Origin: Undaria pinnatifida
Taxonomy: Eukaryota; Sar; Phaeophyceae; Laminariales; Alariaceae
DNA: 64,000 bases
Reading direction: 5' to 3'
Assembly (NCBI GenBank): GCA_012845835.1
Contig: JABAKD010000026.1
Location: forward strand, 2,963,199-3,027,198
Within the stretch, counting starts at the first letter, position 1. The number at the start of each line of letters is the position of its first letter. This document shows positions 15,201 to 30,200 of the stretch, piece by piece. The notes beneath the pieces were generated by a model. It made no database searches and had not been told where the DNA came from. It worked only from the letters and a program-made list of their open reading frames with translations. Both the position numbers and the translations under genes were made by a program.

Positions 15201-18200
15201 GAACATCGCAAGTACCGCTGTTCAAGAAGTGAGCGATGCGTGCCCCTACCTGCCGCCGTGCGGGGGCAATCTGGACGTCTTGGAGTATGATATGGACAAG
15301 CCGGAAGCCCGATGCGCGTACCTGGGGGGGGGGTAGCAGCCGAACATGAAAACAGATGAACAAACAACTCTGCGTCACATTAATAATCGGCTCAACGAGT
15401 TCAAAGTTACGTTTCGCGCAATAAATCGATGGGGGAAACCATCTTTCCCTGCACACGAGCACGCTTGATGTAGCCTGCTCTGTACGGATCAACAACGACG
15501 TCACTTTTTTTACTGCAATGATGTGTTGAGCTGTAAATCGTCGTTCGGCAGTATGTCGAGGAAGGAGACGAAAATAACGGGATTGGCACACGAGCAGAGT
15601 TACCTTCGCTCTCAGGGCGTTTGAACGCATTCGTGTCTCGAGGGCCCTGAGAACGATCGGGTTCGCCGCAAACGCCATGAGCGACTCCAAACTAGCGCTT
15701 CGTGGGGGTGGGGGGGGCTGCTGAGAAGCCACAGCTGCAGACAGCGCTTGCTCCACGCGTCCCTTAGCCATGTGCTGTACAATGTTCGCCAGCTCGTTTG
15801 TTGGCGCAAAGGAGGACGATGCTCTTGGGGTGGAGTTGATGGGACAGGCGTTTCTAGACCATCTGCGCAAGGGGAAATATAACGTGAAAAACAGCCAACG
15901 TCAACACATGGACCATCGGCTTCCAAGAAAAAACACCACGCCAGAAAAAAGTATAACCCAACGTATGGATCACTTGGACACAGGAGAAGATTACGTGAAA
16001 ACACTCAACTGTTCAACATGTGGCCACCATCGCAAGGGAAAAATATGACGAGAAAATGATGAATTTCAACGTACAGACGCCACCTTCATAGTAGGGAGAA
16101 AATCAGCGAAAATAGTAAACTTTTTAACCTAAGAGTGGCGTACAGACACCCTCTTGACGAGAACGAGGTAGGTGCACATACGGGCAATAAACCTGCGGCA
16201 AAGAACATACCAGTACATACGTCGTTTCCAAGACGAGTGAACAAATGTCTTCTCTGTTTCGTCTCGAGCTGCGTTACGCTAAGCCGTTCAGCGGTATGAC
16301 GAATGGTCATCCAAAATGTGGCCGACTTCAATAGCTTCCCCTGAATATGTGGCCGACTACAATCGCCCCCCCCCTTTACCAGCCCCCCATCCCCCCAGAA
16401 AACACTATCCAGCAGGGAAGCCAGCGCGAATGTGGACATGTATGGCACCAGAGGGTGGGCGCGCCATCGACATGCATGGACGCTAGCGTGTTTAGCGTGT
16501 TTGCGATTTCCAACCTCTGTTGGAAAAAACATAAAAATAGTATTAAAACCAACGAATGCCATACAGCCCAAGGCCACCCAACTCACGAAGAAATAAAATA
16601 AAATGGAAAATGTGTTTCTTACCCAATGTCTTCGCTAATCGTTTGGGGGTCAATTTGGCGTTAGATTTTGATGTTCGACGGCTTCATACCAGTCTGGTTC
16701 TAAATGTAAGCCACTTCTACGAACTATACGCCAATGTAAAAGTGGGTTATATTCGGACCCAGAGTGTACTATTATAATAGGTTTTCCTACCCAACTCCGA
16801 CCCTACCACTTACTGAGAGGAAGACATTGCGTAACCGCAGCTTTCCAATTGGTCAAAGTTTTGAGGGGCAATCTGACTGGCCAAACTTTAGAAACGGATA
16901 ATCTGATTGGTGAAAGTAGTGAAAGGATTCATCTGATTGGTCGACAAAGAATGGTTGGTAAGTAACGTCACTCACGGAGGTGTAGTCATCTCTGTAGACG
17001 GGTTTTTTCAAAGCTGTTCACCGGTCATGACCTCATCCTCGAGTCGGATCAAAAGTGTTTCAAAATATCACGAATCGGGTCGAGTCGGGCTGGATTAATA
17101 TTCACGGATCGGGTTTGGTCGGGTCACGGTGATCCGACCTGACCCTACCCTACCCTACCCTACCCTGACCGGACCCAACCCGACCCGACCCGACCCGACC
17201 CGACCCGACCCGACCCGACCCGACCCGACCCGACCCGACCCGACCCGACCCGACCCGACCCGACCCGACCCGACCCGACCCGACCCGACCCGACCCGACC
17301 CGACCCGACCCGACCCGACCCGACCCGACCCGACCCGACCCGACCCGACCCGACCCGACCCGACCCGACCCGACCCGACCCGACCCGACCCGACCCGACC
17401 CGACCCGACCCGACCCGACCCGACCCGACCCGACCCGACCCGACCCGACCCGACCCGACCCGACCCGACCCGACCCGACCCGACCCGACCCGACCCGACC
17501 CGACCCGACCCGACCCGACCCGACCCGACCCGACCCGACCCGACCCGACCCGACCCGACCCGACCCGACCCGACCCGACCCGACCCGACCCGACCCGACC
17601 CGACCCGACCCGACCCGACCCGACCCGACCCGACCCGACCCGACCCGACCCGACCCGACCCGACCCGACCCGACCCGACCCGACCCGACCGACCCGACCC
17701 GACCCGACCCGACCCGACCCGACCCGACCCGACCCGACCCGACCCGACCCGACCCGACCCGACCCGACCCGACCCGACCCGACCCGACCCGACCCGACCC
17801 GACCCGACCCGACCCGACCCGACCCGACCCGACCCGACCCGACCCGACCCGACCCGACTCGACCAGACCCCACCCGACCCGACCCGACCCGACCCGACCC
17901 GACCCGACCCGACCCGACCCGACCCGACCCGACCCGACCCGACCCGACCCGACCCGACCCGACCCGACCCGACCCGACCCGACCCGAGACGTTTGGCCCG
18001 ACCTCTGAACACCACTGATATGTTTTCATCGGCCGGTGGATGATTCGGAACCCCCCGGTGGTCTCACGGGTATCAATCACTACCCACTGTGGGCCGGACG
18101 AAGGCTACTGAATTAGTGATGACAGGCCTACTAACAGGGCCCTGGCTTTGTGGAATCCGCCGAGGATAGCCGTTAGCCGTCGTCGTCAAGATAGGGGAGT

Positions 18201-21200
18201 TATGTTGTCATGTTGTTATGTTGTTCGGTCCCTTGTTTTGCGGTGGATCGAACTCACTCGAGCGAGTGACCCCCCGTGCTCAATTGCAGTACTAAGGTTC
18301 CGCGCTGTTTGGATTCTTATGCAGTACTAAGATATGAATCTGAAATGGACTGGTTAGCTACGCTGTGCCAAACAAACCACCTAACTTATTTGTGGTCAGT
18401 AAAGTAAAGAGTCAGTCGTGCGAGTGCCTCAAACTCGGCAGTTAAAATTGAGATATATCATAACATCATCGTCATTTCATCATCATAACATCCCCTCTAG
18501 TAATAGCATACTGTACCGTGAACTCAAAAACCACGGTACAATCGCTTGCTGCTCTCTCTGTGTCACTGATGCCATTCGGGGTGCTTTGCTTTCGAAAGTG
18601 CGGGCCTTCTCGGTGAGCCGTGAAGGTGCAAGGCAGTACGGACATACGGAGTCGATTGTCACACTGCTGTGCAGGGGGTTGTCTCTGGCTCTGTGATGGT
18701 CAGTCACTCGAGGATTTTGTTTGGATGTTATGTCACTTGTGGTAGCTTTCTGCTGTCTTTGCCTGATGCGTTAGAGGAGGCGGTGCTACAACAGAGCGCT
18801 GCCTTGGAAAAGGTCTTACCTTTGCAATGTATGAGACAGCTGTCGACGAATCTGCTGGTCTTCGGCAGGTGTTTGAGGGGCGGAGCCTTGACGGCGACAA
18901 GTAGGCGCGTCCGACTGGCTGGGCATTTCGCAGACGCATCGAATATGGCGCAAACAAATGAGGGGGAACAATACGAAAAAAAGGGTCATGTTAGACTAGG
19001 GGGGGGGCATAGCGAATCAAGCAATCAACTATTTTCCACACCTGAGTGATACGATGAAAAAAAACTCATACATGCAAGGCGTACGAAGAGAGGGGATGGG
19101 TGGGGGAGTGATGACATTTAATCAATTCATGCAAAAATCGACCCGATAACTAGTTACATATTTGAGGGAGACGATGCACAAAAGGAGCAAATGGACAAGA
19201 GAGTACGTAGGAGGCAGCAGAAAACGTACTGGTCGCAACGCGTCAAGGAATTTCGTCAGTGCTCCCTCCCCACATGAACAACACGACCACCGCAACCATT
19301 ACGCTCGTCCTATTTCCCACTCATAGCTTTCGTTTGACAGCGCCAAAGTCGCTGTAAATAGAAAAGTTGGTTCCTTACTCCAACAGCCCGGGGGCTGAAT
19401 CGCGTGGCCAACCCTATGATCGTCACCTTTTTCGACGTTCTGTTTTCCCCTCTTAAGCCGTAAAGGGGTTCTACCATAGCCTGTGTCGTGACGGCGAAAA
19501 CTCCTCCACAGCTCACCGCATAATAAGCCCAATCTGTGGCAACCGCGTGCACTTCAGCAGAAAGCGACAGTTTTGCACAATCGTCGAGAGCGTCGACGAC
19601 GCCAACGCTAGGTCAGTCGCTGACTTCGATCGATGCCCGAGACAACTCTTGTCGCATCTCGCCTCGCCCAAGCTTTCGCACGCGGTGTTTCCACCAACGA
19701 GCATTTCTTCTTCGTTATTTTCTTCTTCGAGCGAGTCGGCGAGCCCAGCCAGCACTTCGCGCACTTCAACGGCCGCCCCAGCAACCAGCTTGAGCGTCGG
19801 AGGGGGGGAGCTAGAGCGGTCGAGCCGACACCTGAAGAAATCCACGCACGAGTGGCATGAATCGTTTTAATATTTCAAGATATTCTCTTTCAAAGGTGGA
19901 AACTATTTTTTCATGGCTTGAATTCGCACCAGGTGTACACTTATCGAAATAGCACTTCATTTAGTATCTCCCGAATATACAAGGTATCATATGACACACG
20001 GTACCGTAGCCATGCACCTTTTTGATTCAAAGCGTTTCTGGATCTCTGCAGTTAAAGAGCTCTATACATTTTTCTAGCCCAAAAGCGGTTTAGGTGTAAA
20101 AACGAAGGTGAAAACCGCTGAACAAAATCTCATGGCATAAGCATTAAAAAAAATTACATCGCAAATTAATTACATTGTATGGAATTCGGGCGATTTCGGG
20201 GTTAAGAAGCCCCGTGATTCAGAGTACAGTTTCGCCAAAAAACGGTATACCTTAATATCCCTATCGATACCATCATATTTAACTAAATTATTCTAACAAA
20301 CGTCAGCTGTGAGTTCGACGAATTTAGGGACGATACTCATCTGTACAAGCTGCGTGCTACACCGGTCGCTCGTTTTCTAGCAAGTTTTCGTATGTACCAC
20401 AAAACCTAATGTAAGATGACATTGTATTTTGTATTACAATACTTGTCATGCATGATTATATTTAGAAAAACAGCAATAGGTGTACTTTGTTCGTTACCAG
20501 TTTCTTCTTATTCGAGCGAGTCTGCCAGCCCAGCTAGCGACCCCAGCTAGCACTTCACGCGCTTCGACGGCGCCGACGGCAACCAGCTTTGGCGTCGGGG
20601 GAAGGCGAATTCGAGCGATCGAGTCGACATCTATCTGGAGAATTGACACGAGCCGCATGAAACCTTGTTCGTTTGTAGTATACGTTTGATGTTATATGCT
20701 TTATGCTGAACATTTTTTTTTGCGATCCGACGATGTGCGATATGATGAGGTTCAACGTCGATCACTCATAGCCATTCCCGAAAAGCAAAAGATAACCAAG
20801 GGAAACCCAAATAAATTCGTGAAGGAAACCTATGTTTACATCATCTCCCTTGATTGTGGAAAATGAAGTTTCGCCTCCTTTTGAGTCTTGATTGCGGGTA
20901 AGCATTGCTCTCGTCACAGTTAGTGAAGGGAAAAATATCATCTCCCAAGCAAAAACTATTCCTCCCTCTATCCGTCCAGCACATGCTATCTCTGGTGTAG
21001 TATTAAATGACGGCCCCTCAGAGCGCTTATAGGTGTCTTGCGGCTAAATGACGTTGCATGCTAAAGTGTTTTTTAGCGGGCGCAGCCCTCCTGTTAACCG
21101 CAACTTCTTCAGTGCGTAGAAAATCAAACGGTTTCCTTTTGTTTTGTTGCAAACAGGAACGCGAAAGACTTACCACGTCAAAAGTTACCTGAGGGCAAAC

Positions 21201-24200
21201 GCAGCTGCCCCATCCACCCCCTTATCTAGCTTACCTAGCAAACGTAGCAGCTTCGGTTACCGCCCCGTTGCACTTTATCATCACCGCGACAAGAGCCCGA
21301 GCAGCAGCATCCACATCCGAAGAAAGTGCCCTTGACCGGCGACGTCGATGAACCCCTGCCGACTCGTCGACTTTTAACGCCGTTGCAGACTGAGAGCTAA
21401 GCGCCTGGTAGCTACCCCAGCCCTGTCCCTGCGTGGCCAGGGATGTTGCGTGCAGCACCGGGAGTTGAGGCTCCAGTGGTAGCGCCATCCAGTGGTATAG
21501 AGCTTGTGCTACACCTTGCCCGCAGAGGAGGTCTTGAATGAAACCCTGTGTTACGGGTACCGCGTGTCAAACGGGGAGTCACAAACAACGAGTCGCGTGG
21601 ACCTTTTTTTTTAGCGTTTAGATCTTGTTGAGGATAGGGGTTTAGACCACCGCCTATCGAGGCAACGTCTAGTAGCGTTGGTTGGTTCATTGTTGTACTC
21701 GTAGTCGTAGCAGTTATCATGCTGCGTCACCATGGGAAAACCATATCGTCATATACACCAATATAGCTTTGCTCAAGGGTTTGGAATGATGTCGCCAAGG
21801 ACACGACAATGGCATGGTAACGAGAGGAACAGCGTACACAAGGAATACGCCACATGGTCGTGGGGTACTTGGGGCATACGCCGCGGCGCCGCGGAAAAAC
21901 CCCCAATATAGAGATACCGTGCGTCAAACGGGGAGCCCACAAGCGAATGGTGGACTTTTCTTTTCATGGGTGAATCAGCTGTTAATAGCGACAAGCGCAT
22001 GGTAGACGTCTGTTTTTGGGGTATACTTCGAAGTATCAGCTTAACCCATTACCTACTAAAGAGCTGACCCTACTCGTACGTCTAAGGAATTCGCCCCCCC
22101 CCCCCCATCGAGACAGGAATGGAACGCCATTTTTATGTTACAGGACTATTCTCTGTATACCTGGGACATGGGATAGTTGCTTTTATTGGGTTGCATTTTA
22201 CATTTCTTTGAAAAAAAAAAACGTTTTTGGGGGGTAAGGTACCAAGCTCCTTAACTCACACACACACCCCCAAGCTCCTTAAAAAAGAAAAGAAAAAAAG
22301 GCGTTCTACGATAGAGGTAGCGATTTTTATATCGTTGTTTTTTTTTTTTTTTTTTTTTTTTTGCTGAACAACAGGTTTCTTGGCTTAAACTCGTGTCGGA
22401 ACGAATGCCGTTGTTGTTCTGCAATGTGAAAAACAATTTACAGCCTGCAACTTTGAGATGAGTTTCGACCGTAATCTTCGATCTTACAGACGGAGTGTAT
22501 TTTTATTTTTTTACAATAATAGTCTATATATAAAAAAATATGTATGTAAATATATATATACCTGGGCCATGGGCTTGGTTCCTTGAGTTGCACTTTCAGT
22601 TTTACAAAAAAAAAATGCGATTTTTGGGGTGTGAGGTACAGAGGTCCTCATCCTGTTATCAGGTTACGAGCCTCAGAAAGATAAAAAATGGTGATGTCAC
22701 CTTACCGTAGCATGTGTCGGCATACTCAGTACTATGTACACTGGGGGTCCCCCGATAAGGCGGTCTGAGCAAGGGCTAGTTAGGCGGTGTCCCGATACAA
22801 GGTGGTCCAAAATCACTTGGCACGACCGGGAAATTGCACTCATAACGTGGAACGAATGAGGCGAATAAGGTGAACAAGGCGGCTTCCCCCAATAAAGCGG
22901 TCGCATTGCTCTCTATAGTGTATACCACACCACCGCATTACTGGGAGATCCCTATATAGTGCACTACTGCACTACCAATATTACGGAGGGGGCCATACAC
23001 AGTAATCAGCACTCACGATATGCACCAAAAACCATGTATTTCCCCTTTTTTTTTCTAGCCATATACGGTCCTGATTGCTATGAACATGTTCCCCCTTGAT
23101 AGCACAGCCTCTGGTCAACCCACGGGCTGCACGCAGAAACGAATAAAATATGTCACCTCCGCGCGATCCTCGTCCACGATGCTGTCTAGCTGTCTGCCCG
23201 TAGCCGCGCCGCTCTTCCCGCCATGCATCTCCGCCTCCACACCTGTCCCACGCCCCGCCGATCCTTGGTTTCCGCTATTATGTCCGTGTTTTTCGTCGCC
23301 GAGTCCCAAGTTTCCAAGCGAGCCCACAGACCTGATAGAAGCGTTGAACAACGGCCCTTGCCCGGATAAATCGTCTGCGGATGCGCTGCCGATGAGGCCG
23401 ATGGGGCTGAGCTTTGCGGCGTTGTCGCTGCTAGCACGGCGGCGTCCGTGGGACCAGCTGTGGTGTGCTGTGTGCTGAGTGTGCTGTGCTTTGTGCTGTG
23501 CGTGCTGTGCTGTGTGCTGCGCGTGCTGAGCTGTGTGCGGTTTGTTGAACGACGGGCTCGATGATGTCTGCTTCAGGGGGGGCGATGTCGACGCGGGGGG
23601 CACTGGGGAAGAGTCGCATCGTTCTTGCGTCAACCGCTCTTGAAATGCTATTACCTGCGATTATTAATAAAAGCAAGGCAGTACGTAATTCAAGGGAGGT
23701 AGAATACTCAGGGAAGGAGAAAAAGGATTGGCGTGAGAGTGGTGTCAGCTTTGGCATTCAGAGTTAGTTGTGCACTGTACATTGTCGGCAAGGATAATTA
23801 AATGTAAACGAGTAGTTTACTTAATAGCGGCTTGGAAACAATTTTCGTATTTTCTTTCATTGTTTGTTTCGAGGAGGAGGGGTGTACTCAGCTTATGCAT
23901 GACCGGCCGTAGCCGTAAGACCATAGACCCTCGCATCCCTACTATGCCGGGACGGAGCACGTCAGGTTTTCACCAACCAGGCTGACATTGCTTGCACCAA
24001 GCGCGAAGCGCCGTGAGGTGTTCGGCGAGTGGCATGAATGGTGACCTGCATCCTTTTAAGAACGGCTTGTAAGAAGGACTTCGGCACCTTGTGCCTACTT
24101 TCTTGCTTATGGCTGACAGCGCCAATGAGTTACTTTGTTTTCTGGTGTGGCCACTCCAGAGACAGCAAGGGGTATTGCTATGTAACTTCCTCGTGATTGC

Positions 24201-27200
24201 CTTACCATATTCACACTACGTGATGCGACCATTCCCCTTGTGCGGAGTTAGGGTTCTCCATCCCGCACAATATGACCTACAATAACTCGATTACCATCAT
24301 GGTGACCGCCAAAAAGAAAAAGAACGGTACCTTGGTTGTCGAGCTCGCGCAGTGATTGGCATGTTTTACAGCGTCGTTGCCAACCAACGCCAACCCCAAT
24401 ATACATAATATAATGTTTTACATCGCCGGTGCCAACCGAGGCCAACCATTATATACTTGAAGTATATATATTTCTATCAAGGGGGGGGGTGGGGGAGTGG
24501 GGGGCAGCAAATAGTTTAATTGTTTTCGAAACTGGGTTCGGCGATAATATATTCTGGTAGGCATTAAGAGTAGTGTGGTGTGAATTCATTGATTAATAGT
24601 AATTGAAAACATTTGTTAGTTGTTACCTTCAAGGGAGACGATAGCGAAGCGTGATAGCAGGCGCAACCGGTTAGATGCGGGGACGTTTTTCTCGGAGTAA
24701 CAGCTGTTGACCTCAGGCCATGAATACGTAAGCGCAGTGTTGGTGCCCGGTGACTTAAGCCTTCGAGATCCAACGGACTCGAACCGCACCTTGTGGAGTA
24801 TATCGCAGTCTGTGAAGGTATAAGGCGATATGGCCCTAGGGACCGACAACTGGTTTGTAGGGTGTCTCTGGCTAGGGTTGCTTTGCACTGGTCACTCACA
24901 CCAGGGTTGCTTTGGATATTTTATCGCTTGCATTGGTTCCTGCTGCGATATACCTGATGCCTTCTGACAAGAAGGAGGCGGGAAATCTCATTCAAGAAGG
25001 CGATAACGCCTGCCAGAAATGAGGAGACAAATGCGGTAAATAATAACGCCGCAAGCGGGGGAGAGGGGATGTCATAACAACTGCCTATTATTTATGGCCT
25101 ATTTAATGCATATGGCCTGTTTAATGCACATGGTGACGTGACTATTTCTTTTTTTCTTTTTTTGTTCTTCGAATTATCGCTTTTGCTCTCCAACTCAACT
25201 CGTAAGAGTTTTTATTCCCAGCGACCTTCTGGACAAGACGTTGCCGCAGGTGTCTTCCCTTCTTCCCCCCGGTACATAGTTGCCTTCATTTTTACCGCGC
25301 ACAGGGTTCAGCATTCCCATTTTTCAACTTTTTCTTTGCTTGTCGATTTTCATCGAATTTTGCTAAGTCACGCTCTCTCGCGCTTTCCGCTGTTAATAGT
25401 CAATTTTCACTCAAGAAAAGTCCCTGCGATAAGCACGAGCACCAGTATGTACTCCGTGAGATCGAAACCCACGACCTTGGCGTTAATATGGACAAGATTC
25501 ACCTACTACTCCATCGAGGACACCGACACCATGTAAGCAATGAATAGCGGGTAGTGCTACAAAATGAACAGTTTCACATAATTCCGTGGGCGCTTTACAA
25601 CCATCATATACATTTTTGACGTCGTTTCTCCCCGTTTGGTTGTTTCCTATCGCAGCGATACGCCAAAAAACGATAAGTTTTTCGACCCGCTCGAAAACAA
25701 ACACCAAACGAGCTTACCTCGAGAGCTTGAGGGAAATCCTGGCTGTCCCCATGTAGAGCATGTTCGCCTTCTGTGCTCGACCAGTCGAAATTTTCTCGGT
25801 CTTGGGCCAAAAACGGAGACGACGCCAGCAAGAGGTCGACAATATCCTCGTCCTGCGTCTCGTTACCGTCTCGCTCCGCCCCAAACGGTCCCTGCGAGTG
25901 AAGGCCCGCAAGGTTTTGAGTAGGGTTGATGTCCATTAAGCCGCAAGCAAGGTCCGATGCGAGCATCGCTAGGGATTCCTCGAGGCCGTTCAGCCAGCAT
26001 GTAGACGTAGGGGTGTTGCGCCGCGATGATGATGGTGACGGTGACGGTGACGGTGACGGTGACGGTGACGGTGACGGTGACGTGTTTTCGCTCCGAAGTG
26101 GTAAAGCAGCAGCGCATACAGAGCGGTTAAAGCGATCGACGGCGCCGATCAAAGGTATGACCATTGGCAACAGTACGGAGGCCTGAGACACGCACCCTTT
26201 CCACCCCGAGGGCACGGCTACGATAGAAGCGCACAGCAAAGGAAGAAGTGCGACGAAAGACTTTCTGACAGCATCGACGTCAGCATTATGGCTGCCATCG
26301 CTGTGGGTAACATTTCTACCCCCCTTTTGTTGGTCCCGGTCTCCTTTTTTCTCCCTGTCTCCCTTCTTCTCCCTATCTCCGGCTAAAGCGGTGAAGACCT
26401 TGACGCTTTCCTGAAGCAATCGCGACGCATGGACAAGCGACAGCTCACGAGCAGGGTTCGTATGGCCGGCATTGCTATCGGTGTTTCCCCAGTAGGCTAT
26501 GACGTGCACTTGAAGTGAAAGGAGCAGGCCAGAGTGTGGGCACCCACACGACCCCTCCCCCCCCCGCCCCTTGCGAGAGCGAGAGCACCCAGATTTTTCT
26601 GCCCCCCCGTTCCCCCCGGTATCGCCATCCCCTCGGTCACACACTCCCTCTACGCCAGCTTCTGCATCACTTGTTTCCCCCCACAGTCTATCGTTGAGGT
26701 CTTCGGTACAGTAGGAAAGAAGCGCTTGCATGGCAGCGTCGAGCTCTTCCGCACCGAAAGGGTCTATATTCTTAATTTCCGGTTTGTTTACCGTCGACAT
26801 TTTGCTGTCGAAAGCCCAAGCAACGAGAGCCGCGGCGTATCTATCTTGGGAGAGACCTTGCAGGGCAATTTGTACGAAGCTGCTGCTCCTCGGCATGAGG
26901 TAAGAGCGCGATTGCAGAAACGCTTGTTTGGATCGTCGGCGTTTTTCTTTGCTTTCGGCATTTGCCAGGGCATCTTGGGAGTGGAGAGGAGGAGGAGCAG
27001 TTTTGGTGGAGATGGTCTTGACTATGTCTTGTAGCAACCGCACACGTGCGAGGTTGGACGGAAAGAAAATGCTGAAGCCGGCGTCAAAGGCTTCGGCAGC
27101 TGCTCCCTGCCAGAACGCGTAAAAAACGATCACCAAGGAACCGTGAACACGCGTTCCGTTTACTCATCGCGGCTGCTGGTGTGCAATCAAATTATTGAGC

Positions 27201-30200
27201 ACGCGACAAGAGCGCTTAATAAATCTGGAGCTCATAAAATTTGGGCTCTTCTTTCTCATGAAACACTATTGTAGAGCGTCAATTTTCAAGAGTGAGCTTA
27301 GTGTAGGAAAACGTCCGAAAAATATAGTAACATTATCCTTGGCTCCCAAAACTATTGTATTAAGTGGTCTCGCATACTGCTGTACCACAAGGACAAAGCT
27401 AACCACAACACTGCTCACTTGCACGGCCTCGGCTGCTTTCCTGGTCTTCAGGCATTCCCCATTGTAGCCGCTTTCTAAGAGGGATCGTAGCGTGGCATAG
27501 ATATCTTGGATAACTCCATACCTATCGTCGGACTCGCCGCTCTCAGCGTGGCAGTCTTCTTGGTCCACAGCAGGCAAGACCATTATCCCTTTCCTCCCCG
27601 GCATGGCTTCGGCCTCCTCCTCCCCCTTGGTTGTGATTTTGCCATTGTCCTTCGATCTTAACGCTGACTCTTGGAATGCATCCGCTTTTCTGGATACTCC
27701 TTCTTTTAAATCGCGGTGCGCGTCGGTGCAAATTCCTTCAAGGCCGTCTTTAGCACCGCCTACTTGAACACCTGGCGTGTGAATATCTACGCCGTGAACG
27801 GCAGGTGTAGGGTTTATACCACGGGCACTATCGTTACCGCGGCAAGCACTTCGGATGGAGCCGACGTGAGTGAGATGAAACAAGTTCACCTTCAACAGCT
27901 TCAGGACACATCTCCACACCTCTGTTTCTACCGGGCCCGGCGCTAAAATGAAGTCATGTGAATCTGCCAAAGCAGTAGTACTACCATGCCGTATTTTAGG
28001 CTGACCATCAACAGATTTTCTGGCATCCGGTTCCATTTTGGGCTGACCGTCAAGCTTCCTTGCGTCGGAGTAACCGTTGGGGGAACATTCTCCAGGTGTC
28101 GAGCTCTGGGGTTCGATATCACCGCTGCCTGTTCTGGAAGAATGCTCAACACCCTCAAACGCCTCCGAAAAGCACCCAGAAGCTTTGGTTGCATCATTCG
28201 GGGTGTGGCCCGACAGAGCGTTCCCCGACCCCCTTGTCTCGCGAATCCCTCGCATAAGCGCAAAGAAAGAGAAAAACGCCTCCCATGACGTGTCCACGCA
28301 GAACGGAATAACTGACCTCGATGTTCCACACACATCAGTCAGCGTCTCTTGACCTTCCCGCGTTTTTTGGATGGTGACGGGTGTAGGTGGCGAGTCCGCG
28401 TTAACGCCGTGCGGCGGGGGTGCCAAAGTCGAAGTAGTTCCCGTTGTTAGGTGCCTTTTAGCCGTCCGCATAGATCTCACGGCCTGGCGCACGCTCCGCT
28501 CGACTTGAGTGGCAAGGTCCTTTGGGATGTGGGGGCTGGCTAACCGATCGAGGTGGCACAAGAGCGCCACTGCTGTTTCGACTCGGCCGACCTGTGACAG
28601 CAATTGGCGACGAAAAACCCAAAGCGGCGGGTGTGGAGAGTTAGAGGTTCAACACCACGCTATAGTAAACCTCGTGAACCGTGGCTCCCACTGTAGGCTT
28701 TCAGCACGCGCACAGGTGCATCGCCACGGTGGCAGTCGCGGTGTGCCTAGAAACGATGAGATCCCAAACTTGAAAATAGATTTGCACCTCACCCAAAGAA
28801 TGAGACCTGCCACCTCATTAACAACTCCACGGCCTTGTTCGCATATGTGGCACAATACAGGGGCCTTCCAACGATGACGGCTGCTACGATAGAAGGTACG
28901 AGCACTCTTTGGATTTTGTTTTCTTTTCTGCACTTGAGCACTCCTCAACCCAATATGTCGCTGGAACGTATTTTGTTTTTTTGGCATTTTTCTTTCGTTT
29001 TATGCCCTAGGACCTTGGGGTTGCTCACGGATTGAACCTTCATTTTTTTGTTTTTAAATAAGTTTTTGGATGGGGTTTTTAAATGGAGCCTCACCAACAA
29101 CAAAAAAATGGTGCCCCTTTTTCTGTAAGATGTGTTCTCAACACTCGATATGTGTCCTGAAAAACGATATTGGTATTGTGTAGACTTTAGCAGCCCTATC
29201 CGTCAGAAAAGTGTGTGTGTTTTTTTAGAGAAAAAAGGCTACCCCCATCGAAACACGCCTTCATACATCACCACTACACATCTCTCTGGTGTCCATACCG
29301 GTTGAGAAGGGTCGCCAGGCACGCTCAGGCCTGAACGAAGCAGCAAGTCGTTGGTAGAATGCCCACCCGTGTTTTCCTCCTCGTGTACGCTGTCTCGTGG
29401 CGATTTAGAGCCCGCTGCTGACGTCGTCTGGTCCACTATCACCATGTCTAGGTTTGCTCCCCCGCCTGGGCGCAGAGCGCGCGAGTCCTGTTGATGTAAA
29501 AGGTCCAAACAACGTTAATTCGGCAGGAGTTTGGGCAATTGCAGTGGCGCTTGGCCTTGTGTCTCACTAAAACACGCGACTTCAGCAAATATTTCCCATG
29601 GCTACGTATTCATGCCGTGAAAGAAAGAACAAAAACACAAAATCTTAATAATCTCAAGAAAAAAAAAAATTAGGATCGCCCTTGGTCGAATTTTCTTGTC
29701 GACCCCGGCAGCATCCAGGGCGGTCATTGACCTATATATTAAGAAAATAGCACACGTGTAAAAACGCGCAGCCAAGGTATCACGCAGCCTTGCCAAGACG
29801 AGCATCGAACACTAGAATTGATCGAACTCACAGCTGGAGTATTTGAAATATTTCCGTGCAATAGGGTCGACATTCTCGCGAGAGGGCCTGATTAGCCAAA
29901 GTAAAACGCACTAAACGTGACTATCGCCTTATCGTACCATGGGTTTGGGCTGAATCAGGCACCTATTAATAGCCATCTGCGAGGCTCTCGTGGTCCCATG
30001 GGAATTAATTTTGTTTCTAGTGTTTCTCGGGGTTTCTGTTAGTTGGAAGTCCAACCTGTTGGGCTGCTTCCGTCACACAGTTCTACCTATTAATAACGCA
30101 GTAGGTGCTTTTGGAATAACTGAAATAGCGTCAGGCTGGCGTGATCTCCGGGGGCCTTCCCTTGCCACGGGCTGCTCTATACTTTATGAAAAAACGCTCG

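Noticed and set aside
16086-16586. Possible extra exon(s) of the giant gene (peptide [16 protein letters not shown])
   Set aside because: Acceptors and donors exist but their phases do not fit the neighbours, whereas exons 12 and 13 join directly in frame.
17129-18080. DPTRP and VGSGR repeat ORFs of about 300 codons
   Set aside because: Read from the CCCGA satellite; five frames open for the same reason.
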